Below, one piece after another: positions 31,719 to 40,929 of a stretch of 64,000 nucleotides of DNA. The position numbers and the translations under genes are program-made. Position 1 is the first letter of the stretch; every line of letters begins with the position of its first letter. Source of the stretch: Actinacidiphila cocklensis (GTDB lineage Bacteria; Actinomycetota; Actinomycetes; Streptomycetales; Streptomycetaceae); assembly GCF_907177275.1 (NCBI RefSeq), contig NZ_CAJSLV010000125.1, positions 62,001 through 126,000 on the forward strand, read 5' to 3'. The notes under the pieces are model-generated. The model ran no database searches, was not told where the DNA came from, and saw only the letters and a program-made list of their open reading frames with translations.

Positions 31719-34367
31719 ATGGCAGTTCAGCAAGACCCCGCCGGTGCCGCCAACCGCTGGCGGGCAGCGCTGTTCGGCACCTTCTCCGCAGTGCTGGCCT
31801 TCTGCGTCGGTGACGCCTTCGCGCAGAACTATCCCTTCGGGAAGCGCACCCGCAGCGTCAACGACCTCGGTAACCAGTTCATCCCGTACCACGCCCATCT
31901 GTGGGACCTGCTTCATGGCAAGGCCGACGGCGGGCTGCTGCTGAACTGGCAGTCCGGTTACGGCACCAGCTTCCTGCCGGACCTGGGTACGTACCTCTCC
32001 AGCCCGTTCGCCCTGCTGGTCGGGGTCTTCCCGCGGGACCGCATCGACCTGGCCGTCTACTTCATCACCGTGCTGAAGATCGGCGCTGCAGCCGCGGCCA
32101 TGGCCTGTCTGCTGCTGACGCTGCGCGGAGGGCGCTGGTGGGCCGCGGGGCTGCTCGGCGCGTCGTACGCGATGTGCGGCTGGACGCTCGCCGCGGCGTC
32201 GTACAACACCATGTGGCTGGATGGACTGATCGCCTTCCCGCTCTTCTGCATGGTCGTGGAATGGGCGCGGACAGGGCGGCGGCCTTTCCTGTCGGTGGCA
32301 GTGGTCGCGCTCGGCTGGACGGCGAACTTCTACATCGCGTACATGGCCACGCTCGGCTCGGCCCTGGTGCTGATCGCACTGCTGCTGATGGAGCCTGACG
32401 CCACCCGGCGGCACTGGCTGACGTCGATCGGCCGCGCGTCACGGTCCATGGTGCTGGGCATCGGTCTGACCGCGCCGCTGCTGCTGACGATCGTCAAGGG
32501 CACGAAACTCGCCTACCCGGGGGCGGTCCAGGAGTTCCAGCCGGCGTCCTGGGCCGACATCTTCGTGCGCCTGCTGCCGGGCACGTACACCTTCGCGACG
32601 CCGGCGGTGTACCTCGACACTGCTGCGCTGCTGCTGGCCTTCGTGCTGCCCTTCCACCCGAATGTGCCGCGGCGCACGCGGACGGTGTGGACCGGCCTTG
32701 TGCTGGCGGTGACGCTGTCGATGCAGTGGAAGCCGACGCACTTGGCATGGCATGCGTTCGCCACACCCAACGGCAGCGCGTTTCGGCAGACCTTCGTGCT
32801 CAGCGGTGTGATGGTCATCGCGGCCTGGCTGGGACTCGCACACGGCCTGCCGAAGCTGCGGCAGATCGCCTGGGGCGCCGGGGCCATGGGCATCGTGGCG
32901 GTGATTGCCGCGGTCGGCGCGGCCGACGGGGTGGCAAGCCCCGGTACATACCCGGTGTTCGGCGCAGGCCTTGTGCTGGCCATCGGGGCGCTGCTGCTGC
33001 TCGGGCGTGCCGAACTCGTACGCAGCAGGGGTCTCGTGGTGGCCGCCGTCGTGGCCCTGGTCGTTGTACAGATCGGACAGTCGGCCTTCACCAACGCCTG
33101 GTCCGACCGCAAGCGCATCGAAAGGCTCGACGACTACGCCCCGTGGGGCAACCGCCAGAACTCGCAGGTCGCGGCAATTGCGTCGGCCGACAACTGGCCC
33201 GACTACCGCACCGACCCGGGCCGCGAGCAGACCGTCGGCAACGATCCGATGATGGTCGGCGGACAGGGCGCCGCCTACTACAGCAGCCTGACGCCCGACA
33301 TCTGGACCTACACGCTGACCTCGCTCGGCGGGGGGTGGACCTCGCACGGACGGTCGCTGCAGAGCCTCAACAGTCCGGTCACCGATGTGATCTTCTCCGT
33401 CGGTGCCCGGTCCCACCAGGTGCTCGACCCCCACGACCCGGGGAACCCGCAGAAGAAGGTGCCCTCGACCATCACCCGGCAGCAGGTGCCGCCCCTGGTC
33501 ACCGTGCACTCGGACAAGCCCGCGTCGGGCTACGGTGAATCGCCTTATCGCAACCAGGAACTGCTGCTCGGCCACAACGTCTATGACACCCCGGGACCGA
33601 TCACCCTGCACGACGGGGACGGCAACCTGATACCGCCGGACGGCGACCGCTTCCATGTGGTCGGCGGCTACGCCAATCCCAAGCGGAGCACCTACAAGCT
33701 CGATGCGGTCTGCCCGGCGGGCGATCAGGTCTATCTCTACACGCCGAACGTGTTCAGCCGTGTGCAGCCGCCGGACGGCGGTCCGAAAATCCGCTTCACG
33801 GGGCGCCCGACGTCGAGGCGGGCCGCTGCTGAGCATGTGGGTGATGCGCCGGCCGACGGCCATGTGCTGCTGTCGATGCGCGTCCTGGAGACCAACACGT
33901 TCGGCACCGACGCGATCGGCTGCCTCAACATGGGCAAGCTCGCCGCTGCGGAACGCCAGATCGCTGCGACCGCTGCCACATCCGAGCAGGTGACGGACGA
34001 CGGCATCACCGCGCAATTGCCGCGGGGTTCACGCGGGTTCGCGGTCATCGCGGCGCCGGCCATCAGCGGGTGGCAGTGCTCGGCGGGCAACGGCAGCGTC
34101 CACCCCGGTCGGCCGTATCTGGGTCTGCTGTCCGTACCTCTGCCGGCTGACGGCAGTGCCACGTCCGTCTCCTGCTCCTTCACCCCGCCCGGGCTGCACA
34201 AGGGCGAGGCCGTCGCCGGGGTGTCGCTGCTCGGGGTTGCCGCACTTGCCGGTTACGGCTGGTGGCGGCGACGGCGTTCCGGCGGGATGGCGGACGGCGG
34301 CGACGACGGTGGCAGTGACGTCGTCGCGTCACCCGAGCCGGTGAGCGCGGCGCTGGCCGAGGGGTGA
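31719..34367 (+). CDS. YfhO-family membrane protein, GT-C-like
   Basis: An 882-residue membrane protein. The N-terminal 450 residues hold about a dozen hydrophobic segments with NDLGNQFIPYHAHLWDLLHGKADGGLLLNWQSGYG, an acidic first loop typical of YfhO. A large extracytoplasmic domain of about 370 residues follows and a final TM ends in a basic-acidic tail. In Bacillus and Listeria, YfhO proteins add sugars to lipoteichoic or wall polymers on the outer face. GGGGGAAA precedes the ATG at 31719. No dedicated sugar genes lie nearby. Confidence 0.88.
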   Translation: MAVQQDPAGAANRWRAALFGTFSAVLAFCVGDAFAQNYPFGKRTRSVNDLGNQFIPYHAHLWDLLHGKADGGLLLNWQSGYGTSFLPDLGTYLSSPFALLVGVFPRDRIDLAVYFITVLKIGAAAAAMACLLLTLRGGRWWAAGLLGASYAMCGWTLAAASYNTMWLDGLIAFPLFCMVVEWARTGRRPFLSVAVVALGWTANFYIAYMATLGSALVLIALLLMEPDATRRHWLTSIGRASRSMVLGIGLTAPLLLTIVKGTKLAYPGAVQEFQPASWADIFVRLLPGTYTFATPAVYLDTAALLLAFVLPFHPNVPRRTRTVWTGLVLAVTLSMQWKPTHLAWHAFATPNGSAFRQTFVLSGVMVIAAWLGLAHGLPKLRQIAWGAGAMGIVAVIAAVGAADGVASPGTYPVFGAGLVLAIGALLLLGRAELVRSRGLVVAAVVALVVVQIGQSAFTNAWSDRKRIERLDDYAPWGNRQNSQVAAIASADNWPDYRTDPGREQTVGNDPMMVGGQGAAYYSSLTPDIWTYTLTSLGGGWTSHGRSLQSLNSPVTDVIFSVGARSHQVLDPHDPGNPQKKVPSTITRQQVPPLVTVHSDKPASGYGESPYRNQELLLGHNVYDTPGPITLHDGDGNLIPPDGDRFHVVGGYANPKRSTYKLDAVCPAGDQVYLYTPNVFSRVQPPDGGPKIRFTGRPTSRRAAAEHVGDAPADGHVLLSMRVLETNTFGTDAIGCLNMGKLAAAERQIAATAATSEQVTDDGITAQLPRGSRGFAVIAAPAISGWQCSAGNGSVHPGRPYLGLLSVPLPADGSATSVSCSFTPPGLHKGEAVAGVSLLGVAALAGYGWWRRRRSGGMADGGDDGGSDVVASPEPVSAALAEG

Positions 34368-34423
34368 GTTGCGGGGCGTCAGGTTGACGCCCCGCCCGGC
34401 GGGGACCTTGAGCCGCCCGGACG

Positions 34424-34969
34424 TCAGCTCAAGACTGCCTGCTGGGCGCCGCTCTCGAAGCTCAGCAGCCAGCGCTTGCGCTCCAGGCCGCCGCCGTAAC
34501 CGGTCATGCTGCCGTTGGCGCCGACCACTCGGTGACAGGGGACGATGATCCCGACCGGATTCTTGCCGTTGGCGAGGCCCACTGCGCGGGAGGCAGTGGG
34601 CTGCCCCAGGACCGCGGCGAGTTCGCCGTAGGAAACGGTCTCGCCATACGGGATGTCGCGCAGGGCTGCCCAGACCCGACTCTGGAACGGCGTGCCTGAT
34701 GTCGACAAGTCGATGTCGAAGTCCGTGATGTCGCCGGCGAAGTACCCGGCCAGCTGCTCGGTGGTACGGGCCAGGACCGGGATGTCGTCGGCGGCGACCT
34801 GCGAGCCGAAGGTTTCCTGCGGTGGCCTGTGCCGCTGCTGCGTCATGTACAGGCCCGCGAGGCCACCCTCGCGGGTGACCAGGGTCAGTGGGCCGACCGG
34901 GCTGTCCATGATCGTGTGGGCGGATGCGCTCAGGGTCGCAGCCTTGGTCGTGCGAGCCGTCGTCGTCAT
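34424..34969 (-). CDS. ogt: Methylated-DNA-[protein]-cysteine S-methyltransferase
   Basis: A 181-residue DNA repair protein. The suicidal acceptor Cys145 is in IIVPCHRVVG; the helix-turn-helix block TVSYGELAAVLGQPTASRAVG and NGKNPVGIIVP are conserved. It removes methyl groups from O6-methylguanine. Its ATG overlaps the alkA stop as ATGA, so the two are translated together. GGAAGG lies nine nt upstream. Confidence 0.94.
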   Translation of the reverse strand: MTTTARTTKAATLSASAHTIMDSPVGPLTLVTREGGLAGLYMTQQRHRPPQETFGSQVAADDIPVLARTTEQLAGYFAGDITDFDIDLSTSGTPFQSRVWAALRDIPYGETVSYGELAAVLGQPTASRAVGLANGKNPVGIIVPCHRVVGANGSMTGYGGGLERKRWLLSFESGAQQAVLS

Positions 34970-36465
34970 CGTGAAGCGCCTTCCGGTTGAGGATGGTCGG
35001 TGGGCAGGACGTTGATCGGATGATCGCCCGTCGCCCACAGGTACTGCGTCGCGTAGGCCCGCCACGGCTGCCAGGCCGCGGCATGCCGGGTCAGCGCCGC
35101 CGGTGTGCCGGGCAGGCCGAGGTCACGGGCGGCGTAGCGGACGCCCAGGTCGGTCGGGAGGAAGGCGTCGGGGTCGCCGAGCGCCCGCATGGCGATCGTC
35201 TCGACCGTCCACGGCCCGAAGCCCGGCAGGGCCTCCAGCCGCGCCCGTGCGTGCTGCCAGTCGCTGCCGACGTCCAGGTCGAGGTGGCCGTTCTGCAGGG
35301 CGCTCAGCAGGGCTGCCAGCGTGTTCCTGCGGCTCTGCGGCATGGCCAGCTCCGCCGGGTCGTGGGCGGCCAGCGCGGCGGGGGAGGGGAAGAGGTGGGT
35401 CAGGCCGCCTGCGGGGTCGTCGACGGGGTCGCCGTAGGCCCTCACCAGGCGGCCGGCGTGGGTGCGGGCCGCGGCTGTCGAGATCTGCTGCCCGAGCACC
35501 GCGCGCACCGCGAACTCCGGCCCGTCGGTGACCCGCGGCACCCGCCGGCCCGGTGACTTGGCCACCAGCGGAGCGAGAACCGGGTCGGCGGACAGTAGCG
35601 CGTCCACCGCCAGCGGGTCGGCGTCCAGGTCGAGCAGCCGGCGGCAGCGGCTGATCGCCTGCGCGAGGTCGCGCCAGTCGGTGAGCCACAGCCGGCAGCC
35701 GATGTGATCGGTTTCCGGCCGCAATTCGACGATGCCCGGGCCGTGCGGCAGCCGCAGGGTGCGGCGGAACGCGCCCGCGCGCCATTCCTCGACGCCTGGG
35801 ACTGCGGTCGCCGCGAGGTGGCCGAAGAGGTTGTCCGGGGTGAGGGGGCGGCGGAAGGGCAGCCGCAGTGCGATGGAGCCTGCCGTGGCCGCGGGGCGGC
35901 CCCTGGCGACCCGGGCGCGCAGTTCGCCGGGCGCAAGGGCGAAGACATCGCGCACTGTGTCGTTGAAGGTGCGGATGCTGGCGAAGCCCGCCGCGAAGGC
36001 GATCTCGCCCATGGGCATGGTGGTGGTCTCGATGAGCAGCCGCGCGGTCTGGGCGCGCTGGGCGCGGGCCAGTGCGAGGGGTCCCGCGCCCAGTTCCGCG
36101 AGCAGCTGGCGCTCCACCTGGCGGGCGCTGTAGCCGAGCCGGGTGGCGAGCCCCGGGACGCCGTCGCGGTCCACCACGCCGTCGGCGATCAGCCGCATGG
36201 CACGGGCGACGAGGTCGGCACGCTCGTTCCACTGCGGTGAGCCGGGGCTGGCGTCGGGGCGGCACCTCTTGCAGGCGCGGAAGCCGGCCTGCTGTGCTGC
36301 GGCGGCGCTCGGGTAGAAGGTCATGTTCTTGACCTTCGGAGGGACAGCCGGGCAACTCGGCCGGCAATAGATGCGGGTAGTCAGCACCGCCGTGAAGAAC
36401 CACCCGTCGAAACGGGCGTCCTTCGACTGGACGGCGCGTACGCAGGCGTCGAAGTCCGTATGCAC
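34966..36465 (-). CDS. Ada-AraC-AlkA fusion: methyl-phosphotriester sensor and 3-methyladenine DNA glycosylase
   Basis: A 499-residue three-part protein. Residues 1-80 are the Ada zinc domain with Cys34, Cys38, Cys65 and Cys68; Cys34 would take methyl groups from phosphotriesters. Residues 85-190 are an AraC helix-turn-helix. The rest is AlkA, with the helix-hairpin-helix LPGFGPWTVETIAMRAL and catalytic Asp in LPTDLGVR. It both activates the adaptive response and excises alkylated bases. The C-terminal methyltransferase of E. coli Ada is encoded separately just downstream. The GTG at 36465 is the likely start. Confidence 0.93.
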   Translation of the reverse strand: MHTDFDACVRAVQSKDARFDGWFFTAVLTTRIYCRPSCPAVPPKVKNMTFYPSAAAAQQAGFRACKRCRPDASPGSPQWNERADLVARAMRLIADGVVDRDGVPGLATRLGYSARQVERQLLAELGAGPLALARAQRAQTARLLIETTTMPMGEIAFAAGFASIRTFNDTVRDVFALAPGELRARVARGRPAATAGSIALRLPFRRPLTPDNLFGHLAATAVPGVEEWRAGAFRRTLRLPHGPGIVELRPETDHIGCRLWLTDWRDLAQAISRCRRLLDLDADPLAVDALLSADPVLAPLVAKSPGRRVPRVTDGPEFAVRAVLGQQISTAAARTHAGRLVRAYGDPVDDPAGGLTHLFPSPAALAAHDPAELAMPQSRRNTLAALLSALQNGHLDLDVGSDWQHARARLEALPGFGPWTVETIAMRALGDPDAFLPTDLGVRYAARDLGLPGTPAALTRHAAAWQPWRAYATQYLWATGDHPINVLPTDHPQPEGASR

Positions 36466-36553
36466 CCCACCAGCATCGCTCCTCGTCACCGTGCTGGTCT
36501 GGCGAGAAAACGACATCACGGTGCCGGGTGCTGGCGGGCACCGGCTCCGGTTG

Positions 36554-36886
36554 TCAGTCGCTGACGCTGCTCTCCGGTACGAACTGCAGATCGTCGTACT
36601 CCGGGTGCCTGGCCAGCCACCCGGCAATGAACGGGCAGATCGCCAGAACCCGCAGCCCTTGTGCGCGGGCGTCGTCCAGGGCGGTCCGGGCCAGTGCGGA
36701 GCCGATCCCGTGGCCCTCGTAGGCGGCGTCCACCTCCGTGTGGATGAAGGCGATCACCTCGGGCGTGCGGATGTACGCGGCCGTGCCGGCCAGCTCGCCG
36801 CCGATCATGGCCTCGTAGCGGCGGGCCTGCGGGTCGTCGGCGACGCTCACCGCCGCGGCGTCGCCCTTTGCGCCGGGAGTCGTCAC
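36554..36886 (-). CDS. Short GNAT acetyltransferase
   Basis: A 110-residue minimal acetyltransferase of the YjdJ type. It shows RRYEAMIGGELAGTAAYIR, FIHTEVDAAYEGHGIGSALARTALDDAR (acetyl-CoA loop) and AICPFIAGWLARHPEYDDL, the C-terminal signature of this small family. Its GTG overlaps the DUF2630 stop as GTGA, so the genes are coupled. GAGGG lies about nine nt upstream. Substrate unknown. Confidence 0.88.
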   Translation of the reverse strand: MTTPGAKGDAAAVSVADDPQARRYEAMIGGELAGTAAYIRTPEVIAFIHTEVDAAYEGHGIGSALARTALDDARAQGLRVLAICPFIAGWLARHPEYDDLQFVPESSVSD

Positions 36887-37149
36887 GACCGGTAGCCCTC
36901 CACCGTCGAGGAGGGGCGGACACGGGCGCCACCGGGGTCCTCGCCTGCCTCGGTCAGGGCGCGGCGCTGCCGCAGCAAGTCCCAGCACTGGTCGAGTTCG
37001 TGTTCCAGCGCGGTCAGGCGCGCGCGTTCGTCCGCACCTTCGGGTCCGGCGTCGGCGAGAAGATCGCGAAGCACCTTCTCGTCGGCGACCATCTTGCTGA
37101 TGCGGCCGAGTATGGCCTGCTCCGCACTGGCGTCGTGGGGCTGTTGCAC
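36883..37149 (-). CDS. DUF2630-family protein
   Basis: An 88-residue helical protein. ILGRISKMVADEKVLRDLLAD and LEHELDQCWDLLRQRRALTEAGEDP are the family core and are predicted coiled coil. The GTG at 37149 follows TGGGAGG by eight nt; an upstream ATG at 37182 lacks such a site. Function is unknown, but the DUF2630-acetyltransferase overlap suggests that they act together. Confidence 0.85.
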   Translation of the reverse strand: MQQPHDASAEQAILGRISKMVADEKVLRDLLADAGPEGADERARLTALEHELDQCWDLLRQRRALTEAGEDPGGARVRPSSTVEGYRS

Positions 37150-37221
37150 GGGGGACACCTCCCAGGGGTCACTGTTGTCCACTCTTGCAGGTCGTCGGGC
37201 GCGGCGCTCGCGATACGCGGG

Positions 37222-38100
37222 TCAGCCGCCCTCGGCGGGCCGCTGCGGGTCTCGCTGGGCCTCGGACGGCGCGGAGTGCCGCGCGCCGGCCGCGGAGTCC
37301 GAGGCGGCAGCCTGGCGGCGCAGCCACGCGTCGATCTCGATGCGCACCCGGCGTTCCATGGCCAGCGACATCTCGGCGTCGACGATGTCCTTGGCCAGCG
37401 GGCGAAGGCGCTGCATCGCGTCGGAGATGTGCTGGGCCTGCTCGGGCGGTACGTCGTCCAGTGGGCCGAGTACATGGGTCTTGACGACCTGGGTGAACAG
37501 TTCGGCAATGGCGTCGACGTGGCTGCGCACCTCCCGGCCCGCGGCGAGGACCGCCGCCAGCGGTACGCCTTCGCGTACGAGGGCGGCCGACACGTCGAGC
37601 AGGCGGCGGCTGGTGTGCAGTGCGCTCTCGCCCGCCACGGAGATGTAGCCGATTTCCAGAGCCGCGGTCAGGTTCTCCGGGCTGGCGTCGTCGCCGAAGT
37701 AGTCGGCGAGATCCTCAGGGGTCAGGACGACCGGGGTCTCGTCGGACCAGGGGGCCGCGAGGGTGCCGCCGAGGCCGAGCAGCTCTGCCACGCCGTTGAG
37801 CGTGCGGCCGTTCTCCCATGCGGTGATCAGTTCTGCGATGCCGCCGAGGGTGTGGCCGCGTTCCAGGAGCGCGGCGATCGTCTGCAGCCTGGCGAGGTGG
37901 CTCTCGGAGTACCAGGCGATACGGCCGTCGCGTCGCGGTGGCGGAAGGAGGCGCCTTTCGCGGTAGAAGCGCAGTGTCCTGACGGGTATGCCGGCCGCTC
38001 TTGCCAGCTCCTCAACGCGGTATTCGCGCGCGCCGGGTTGTCCGCCGGAGCGTGCGCCGGCGCCATCCACTGTGCTCGTGTCGTCCACGCGGTCGTTCAC
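37222..38100 (-). CDS. MerR-family transcriptional regulator
   Basis: A 292-residue regulator. The winged helix-turn-helix EYRVEELARAAGIPVRTLRFYRERRLLPPPRRDGRIAWYSESHLARLQTIAALLERG is typical; the 200-residue C-terminal domain is long and lacks metal-binding Cys, so a small organic ligand is likelier than a metal. It is divergent from the Baeyer-Villiger monooxygenase operon, 328 bp away, and is the natural candidate to control it. The start codon is GTG. Confidence 0.88.
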   Translation of the reverse strand: MNDRVDDTSTVDGAGARSGGQPGAREYRVEELARAAGIPVRTLRFYRERRLLPPPRRDGRIAWYSESHLARLQTIAALLERGHTLGGIAELITAWENGRTLNGVAELLGLGGTLAAPWSDETPVVLTPEDLADYFGDDASPENLTAALEIGYISVAGESALHTSRRLLDVSAALVREGVPLAAVLAAGREVRSHVDAIAELFTQVVKTHVLGPLDDVPPEQAQHISDAMQRLRPLAKDIVDAEMSLAMERRVRIEIDAWLRRQAAASDSAAGARHSAPSEAQRDPQRPAEGG

Positions 38101-38428
38101 CCGCCCAGCCTATGCGTTTGCGTAAGGGGCTTCATCCTGGTGCGGCGTTCCTTACCCTGCTCCAGGCCGCGTTCTTCGCGTGGGCGGCGCACATTGCCGA
38201 GCCGTGCGCCGCCTGTGTCCGGCGCGTGGTGAGCGCGGTCCGCGCACGGCCCGGCGAGTGGATCCGGCGCGGCCGTGCAAGGGATTTCGGCCCAGCCCCT
38301 ACCGCAGGTAACCTGCCGTGCCCTACAGTCCCAACAATGCCAGTGATTGATGGCAAGGTGTGCTGCGGTACGGGGACCGGTCGCGGTTCCCGTACCGCAG
38401 ACGACCCGGCGGAAGGAAGGGCGGTGCC
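38101..38428. other. 328-bp divergent control region between MerR gene and BVMO operon
   Basis: No gene is evident. Near the MerR end is the direct repeat TGCG-TT-TGCG (about 38112-38121), and near the operon a 17-bp hairpin at 38363-38400. GGAAGGAAGG at 38411-38420 is the Shine-Dalgarno for the operon. Confidence 0.6.
38363..38400 (+). promoter_or_regulatory. 17-bp hairpin in the leader of the BVMO operon
   Basis: Left arm 38363-38379 and right arm 38384-38400 pair with a single G-T wobble around a GTCG loop; the outer 12 bp (CTGCGGTACGGG) are perfect. It ends 28 bp before the start codon and just ahead of the ribosome binding site. Confidence 0.6.
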
Positions 38429-39961
38429 ATGGGCGACGACAACCGCGAACACGTGCGGGTGGCGGTGATCGGGTCCGGATTCGGCGGTCTGGGAGCCGCC
38501 GTACGGCTCCGGCGCGAGGGGATCACCGACTTCGTGATCCTGGAGCGGGCCGATGCGGTGGGCGGCACCTGGCGCGACAACAGCTATCCGGGCTGCGCCT
38601 GCGACGTGCCCTCGCACCTCTACTCGTTCTCGTTCGCACCCAACCCCGACTGGCCGCGTGCCTTCTCCGGCCAGCAGCACATCCGCGCCTACCTGGAGCG
38701 CGTCACGGACGTCTTCGGGCTGCGTCCGCATCTGCGTTTCGGCGCAGAGGTGAAGCAGGCGCGCTGGGACGCCGCCGCGCGGCGCTGGGAGGTGACCACG
38801 GCGGCCGGCGAGTTGACCGCCGATGTCCTTGTGTCGGCGACCGGCCCGTTGTCCGACCCGAAGATCCCCGACATCCCCGGCATCGAGGACTTCCCCGGGC
38901 GGGTCTTCCACTCCTCGCGCTGGGACCACGACTACGACCTCAAGGGCAAGCGCGTCGCCATGGTGGGGACGGGTGCGTCGGCCATCCAGATCGTGCCGTC
39001 CATCCAGCCCGAGGTCGGCCGCCTGACCGTCATCCAGCGCACCCCGCCGTGGGTGATGCCGCGGGTCGACCGCCCGGTCAGCGGTGCGGAGCGCTGGCTC
39101 CACGGCAAAGTGCCGAGCACCGCCAAGGCCAGGCGCGGCCTGCTGTGGCTGATCAGGGAGTTCCAGGTCGGCGCGTTCGTCAAGCGGCCGAAGCTGATGA
39201 AGGCCGCGGAGCGCATCGCCCGCAGCCATTTGCGGCGGTCGGTCAAGGACCCGGCGCTGCGCGCCCGCCTCACCCCGGACTACACGATCGGCTGCAAGCG
39301 GATCCTGTTGTCCAACACCTATTACCCGGCGCTTGCGCAGCCCAACACCGAGGTCGTCACCGCCGCCCTTGCCGAGGTCCGGGGTTCCTCCGTGGTCACC
39401 GCCGACGGCACCGAGCGCGAGGTCGACGCGATTATCTTCGGCACCGGCTTCCACGTCACCGACATGCCGATCGGCGACCGCGTCATCGGCGCGGACGGGC
39501 GCACGCTGGCCGAGCACTGGAAGGGCGGAATGGCGGCGCTGCGGGGCTGCACGGTCGACGGATTCCCCAACCTGCTGTTCATTATCGGCCCCAACACCGG
39601 CCTCGGTAACAGCTCGATGATCCTGATGATCGAATCATCGCTCAATTACGTCGCCGACTACATGCGCACCCTGGCGCGCACCGGTGCCGCGGCCATGGAC
39701 GCCAAACCCGCGGCAGTGGCCGCGTGGAACGAGGAGACGCAGCGCCGCGCCGCCCGTACGGTCTGGAACACCGGCGGCTGCAAGAGCTGGTATCTGGACG
39801 CGAACGGGCGCAACACCACGGCATGGCCCGGCACCACAGCGGAATTCCGGCGCGCGACCAGGCAGTTGAAAGTCTCCGAATACGATCTGATCAGCCCCGC
39901 CGAGGGTGATGCTCCGCCGGTGGGCGACGATCGTACGAACCGGGCGGAGGTCGCGTCATGA
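38429..39961 (+). CDS. Flavin-containing Baeyer-Villiger monooxygenase
   Basis: A 510-residue FAD/NADPH enzyme. The FAD-binding GSGFGGLG is at about residue 14, the NADPH-binding GTGASAIQ in the middle, and the type I BVMO fingerprint FxGxxxHxxxW is exact (Phe155, Gly157, His161, Trp165). It should insert an oxygen next to a ketone to give an ester or lactone. GGAAGGAAGG precedes the ATG. The next two genes overlap by ATGA and encode a hydrolase and a dehydrogenase, completing an oxidation route. The divergent MerR gene is the likely regulator. Confidence 0.92.
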   Translation: MGDDNREHVRVAVIGSGFGGLGAAVRLRREGITDFVILERADAVGGTWRDNSYPGCACDVPSHLYSFSFAPNPDWPRAFSGQQHIRAYLERVTDVFGLRPHLRFGAEVKQARWDAAARRWEVTTAAGELTADVLVSATGPLSDPKIPDIPGIEDFPGRVFHSSRWDHDYDLKGKRVAMVGTGASAIQIVPSIQPEVGRLTVIQRTPPWVMPRVDRPVSGAERWLHGKVPSTAKARRGLLWLIREFQVGAFVKRPKLMKAAERIARSHLRRSVKDPALRARLTPDYTIGCKRILLSNTYYPALAQPNTEVVTAALAEVRGSSVVTADGTEREVDAIIFGTGFHVTDMPIGDRVIGADGRTLAEHWKGGMAALRGCTVDGFPNLLFIIGPNTGLGNSSMILMIESSLNYVADYMRTLARTGAAAMDAKPAAVAAWNEETQRRAARTVWNTGGCKSWYLDANGRNTTAWPGTTAEFRRATRQLKVSEYDLISPAEGDAPPVGDDRTNRAEVAS

Positions 39962-40929
39962 CGCTCCCTTACGAAGCGGTGCCGGCGCGTCGCACGCTGC
40001 AGGTGGTGTCGGCGGACGGAACCCGCATCCATGTCGAGGAGTTCGGCCGCGCCGACGGTCCTGCCGTCGTCCTCGCGCACGGCTGGACGTGCTCGATCCT
40101 CTTCTGGGCGCCGGTGGTGCGCCTGCTCTCGTCGGATTTCCGGGTGATCGCCTACGACCAGCGGGGCCACGGCCGCAGTGCGGCGCCGACCACCCGCGCG
40201 GGTTACGGAACCGGCGTACTGGCCGATGATCTGGAAGCCGTACTGCAGGCGGTTCTGCCGGAGGGCGAGCGGGCCGTGCTGGCCGGGCACTCCATGGGCG
40301 GTATGACGATCATGGCGGCGTCCGGGCGGGCTGCCGTGCGCAGCCGTACGGCAGCCGCGCTGCTGGCGAGCACCGGCAGCGGGCGGCTGCTCGGGAAGAC
40401 CGAGGTACTGCCGCCGCGGTTCTCCTCCCGGTGGCTTCGGCGGGTCTTCCACCGCCAGCTGCTGACCTCGCGGCTGCCGCTCGGGCCGGTCACCCCGATG
40501 TCGCGGGCCGCCTTCGCCTACGGCGTCCTGGGGACCGCGCCGACACGGGAGCAGGCGGCCTTCACCGCGCGGATCGTGCACGCCTGCAAGGCGAAGCAGC
40601 GCGCCGCGTGGGGGCGGGTGCTCGCAGTCCTCGACCTCGACGCGGAGATCGCCGCGCTGGAGGCGCCGACCGCCGTCCTGGTGGGCACCCACGACAAGCT
40701 CACGCCGAAGGTGCACGCACGCGGTATGGCGGAGGTGCTTCCGCACTGTGTCGGTCTCACCGAACTGCCCGGGCTCGGCCATATGACGCCGATCGAAGAC
40801 CCGGCGGCCGTGGAGTCCGCCATTCGTGCGCTGGTTGCGGCACATGCAGTGCCGGCCGCCGTAGTTGACGGCGATGTCGACGCCGCCACTGAACAGGGTG
40901 ACCCCGCAGTCGAGGAGAAGAGCGCATGA
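39958..40929 (+). CDS. Alpha/beta hydrolase
   Basis: A 323-residue hydrolase. The nucleophile elbow is AGHSMGGMT, the oxyanion region AHGWTCS, and the terminal His lies in LPGLGHMTPIEDP. Its start overlaps the BVMO stop as ATGA and its stop overlaps the SDR start likewise. In this setting it most likely cleaves the ester or lactone made by the BVMO. The C-terminal 25 residues are Asp/Ala/Glu rich and outside the fold. Confidence 0.9.
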   Translation: MTLPYEAVPARRTLQVVSADGTRIHVEEFGRADGPAVVLAHGWTCSILFWAPVVRLLSSDFRVIAYDQRGHGRSAAPTTRAGYGTGVLADDLEAVLQAVLPEGERAVLAGHSMGGMTIMAASGRAAVRSRTAAALLASTGSGRLLGKTEVLPPRFSSRWLRRVFHRQLLTSRLPLGPVTPMSRAAFAYGVLGTAPTREQAAFTARIVHACKAKQRAAWGRVLAVLDLDAEIAALEAPTAVLVGTHDKLTPKVHARGMAEVLPHCVGLTELPGLGHMTPIEDPAAVESAIRALVAAHAVPAAVVDGDVDAATEQGDPAVEEKSA

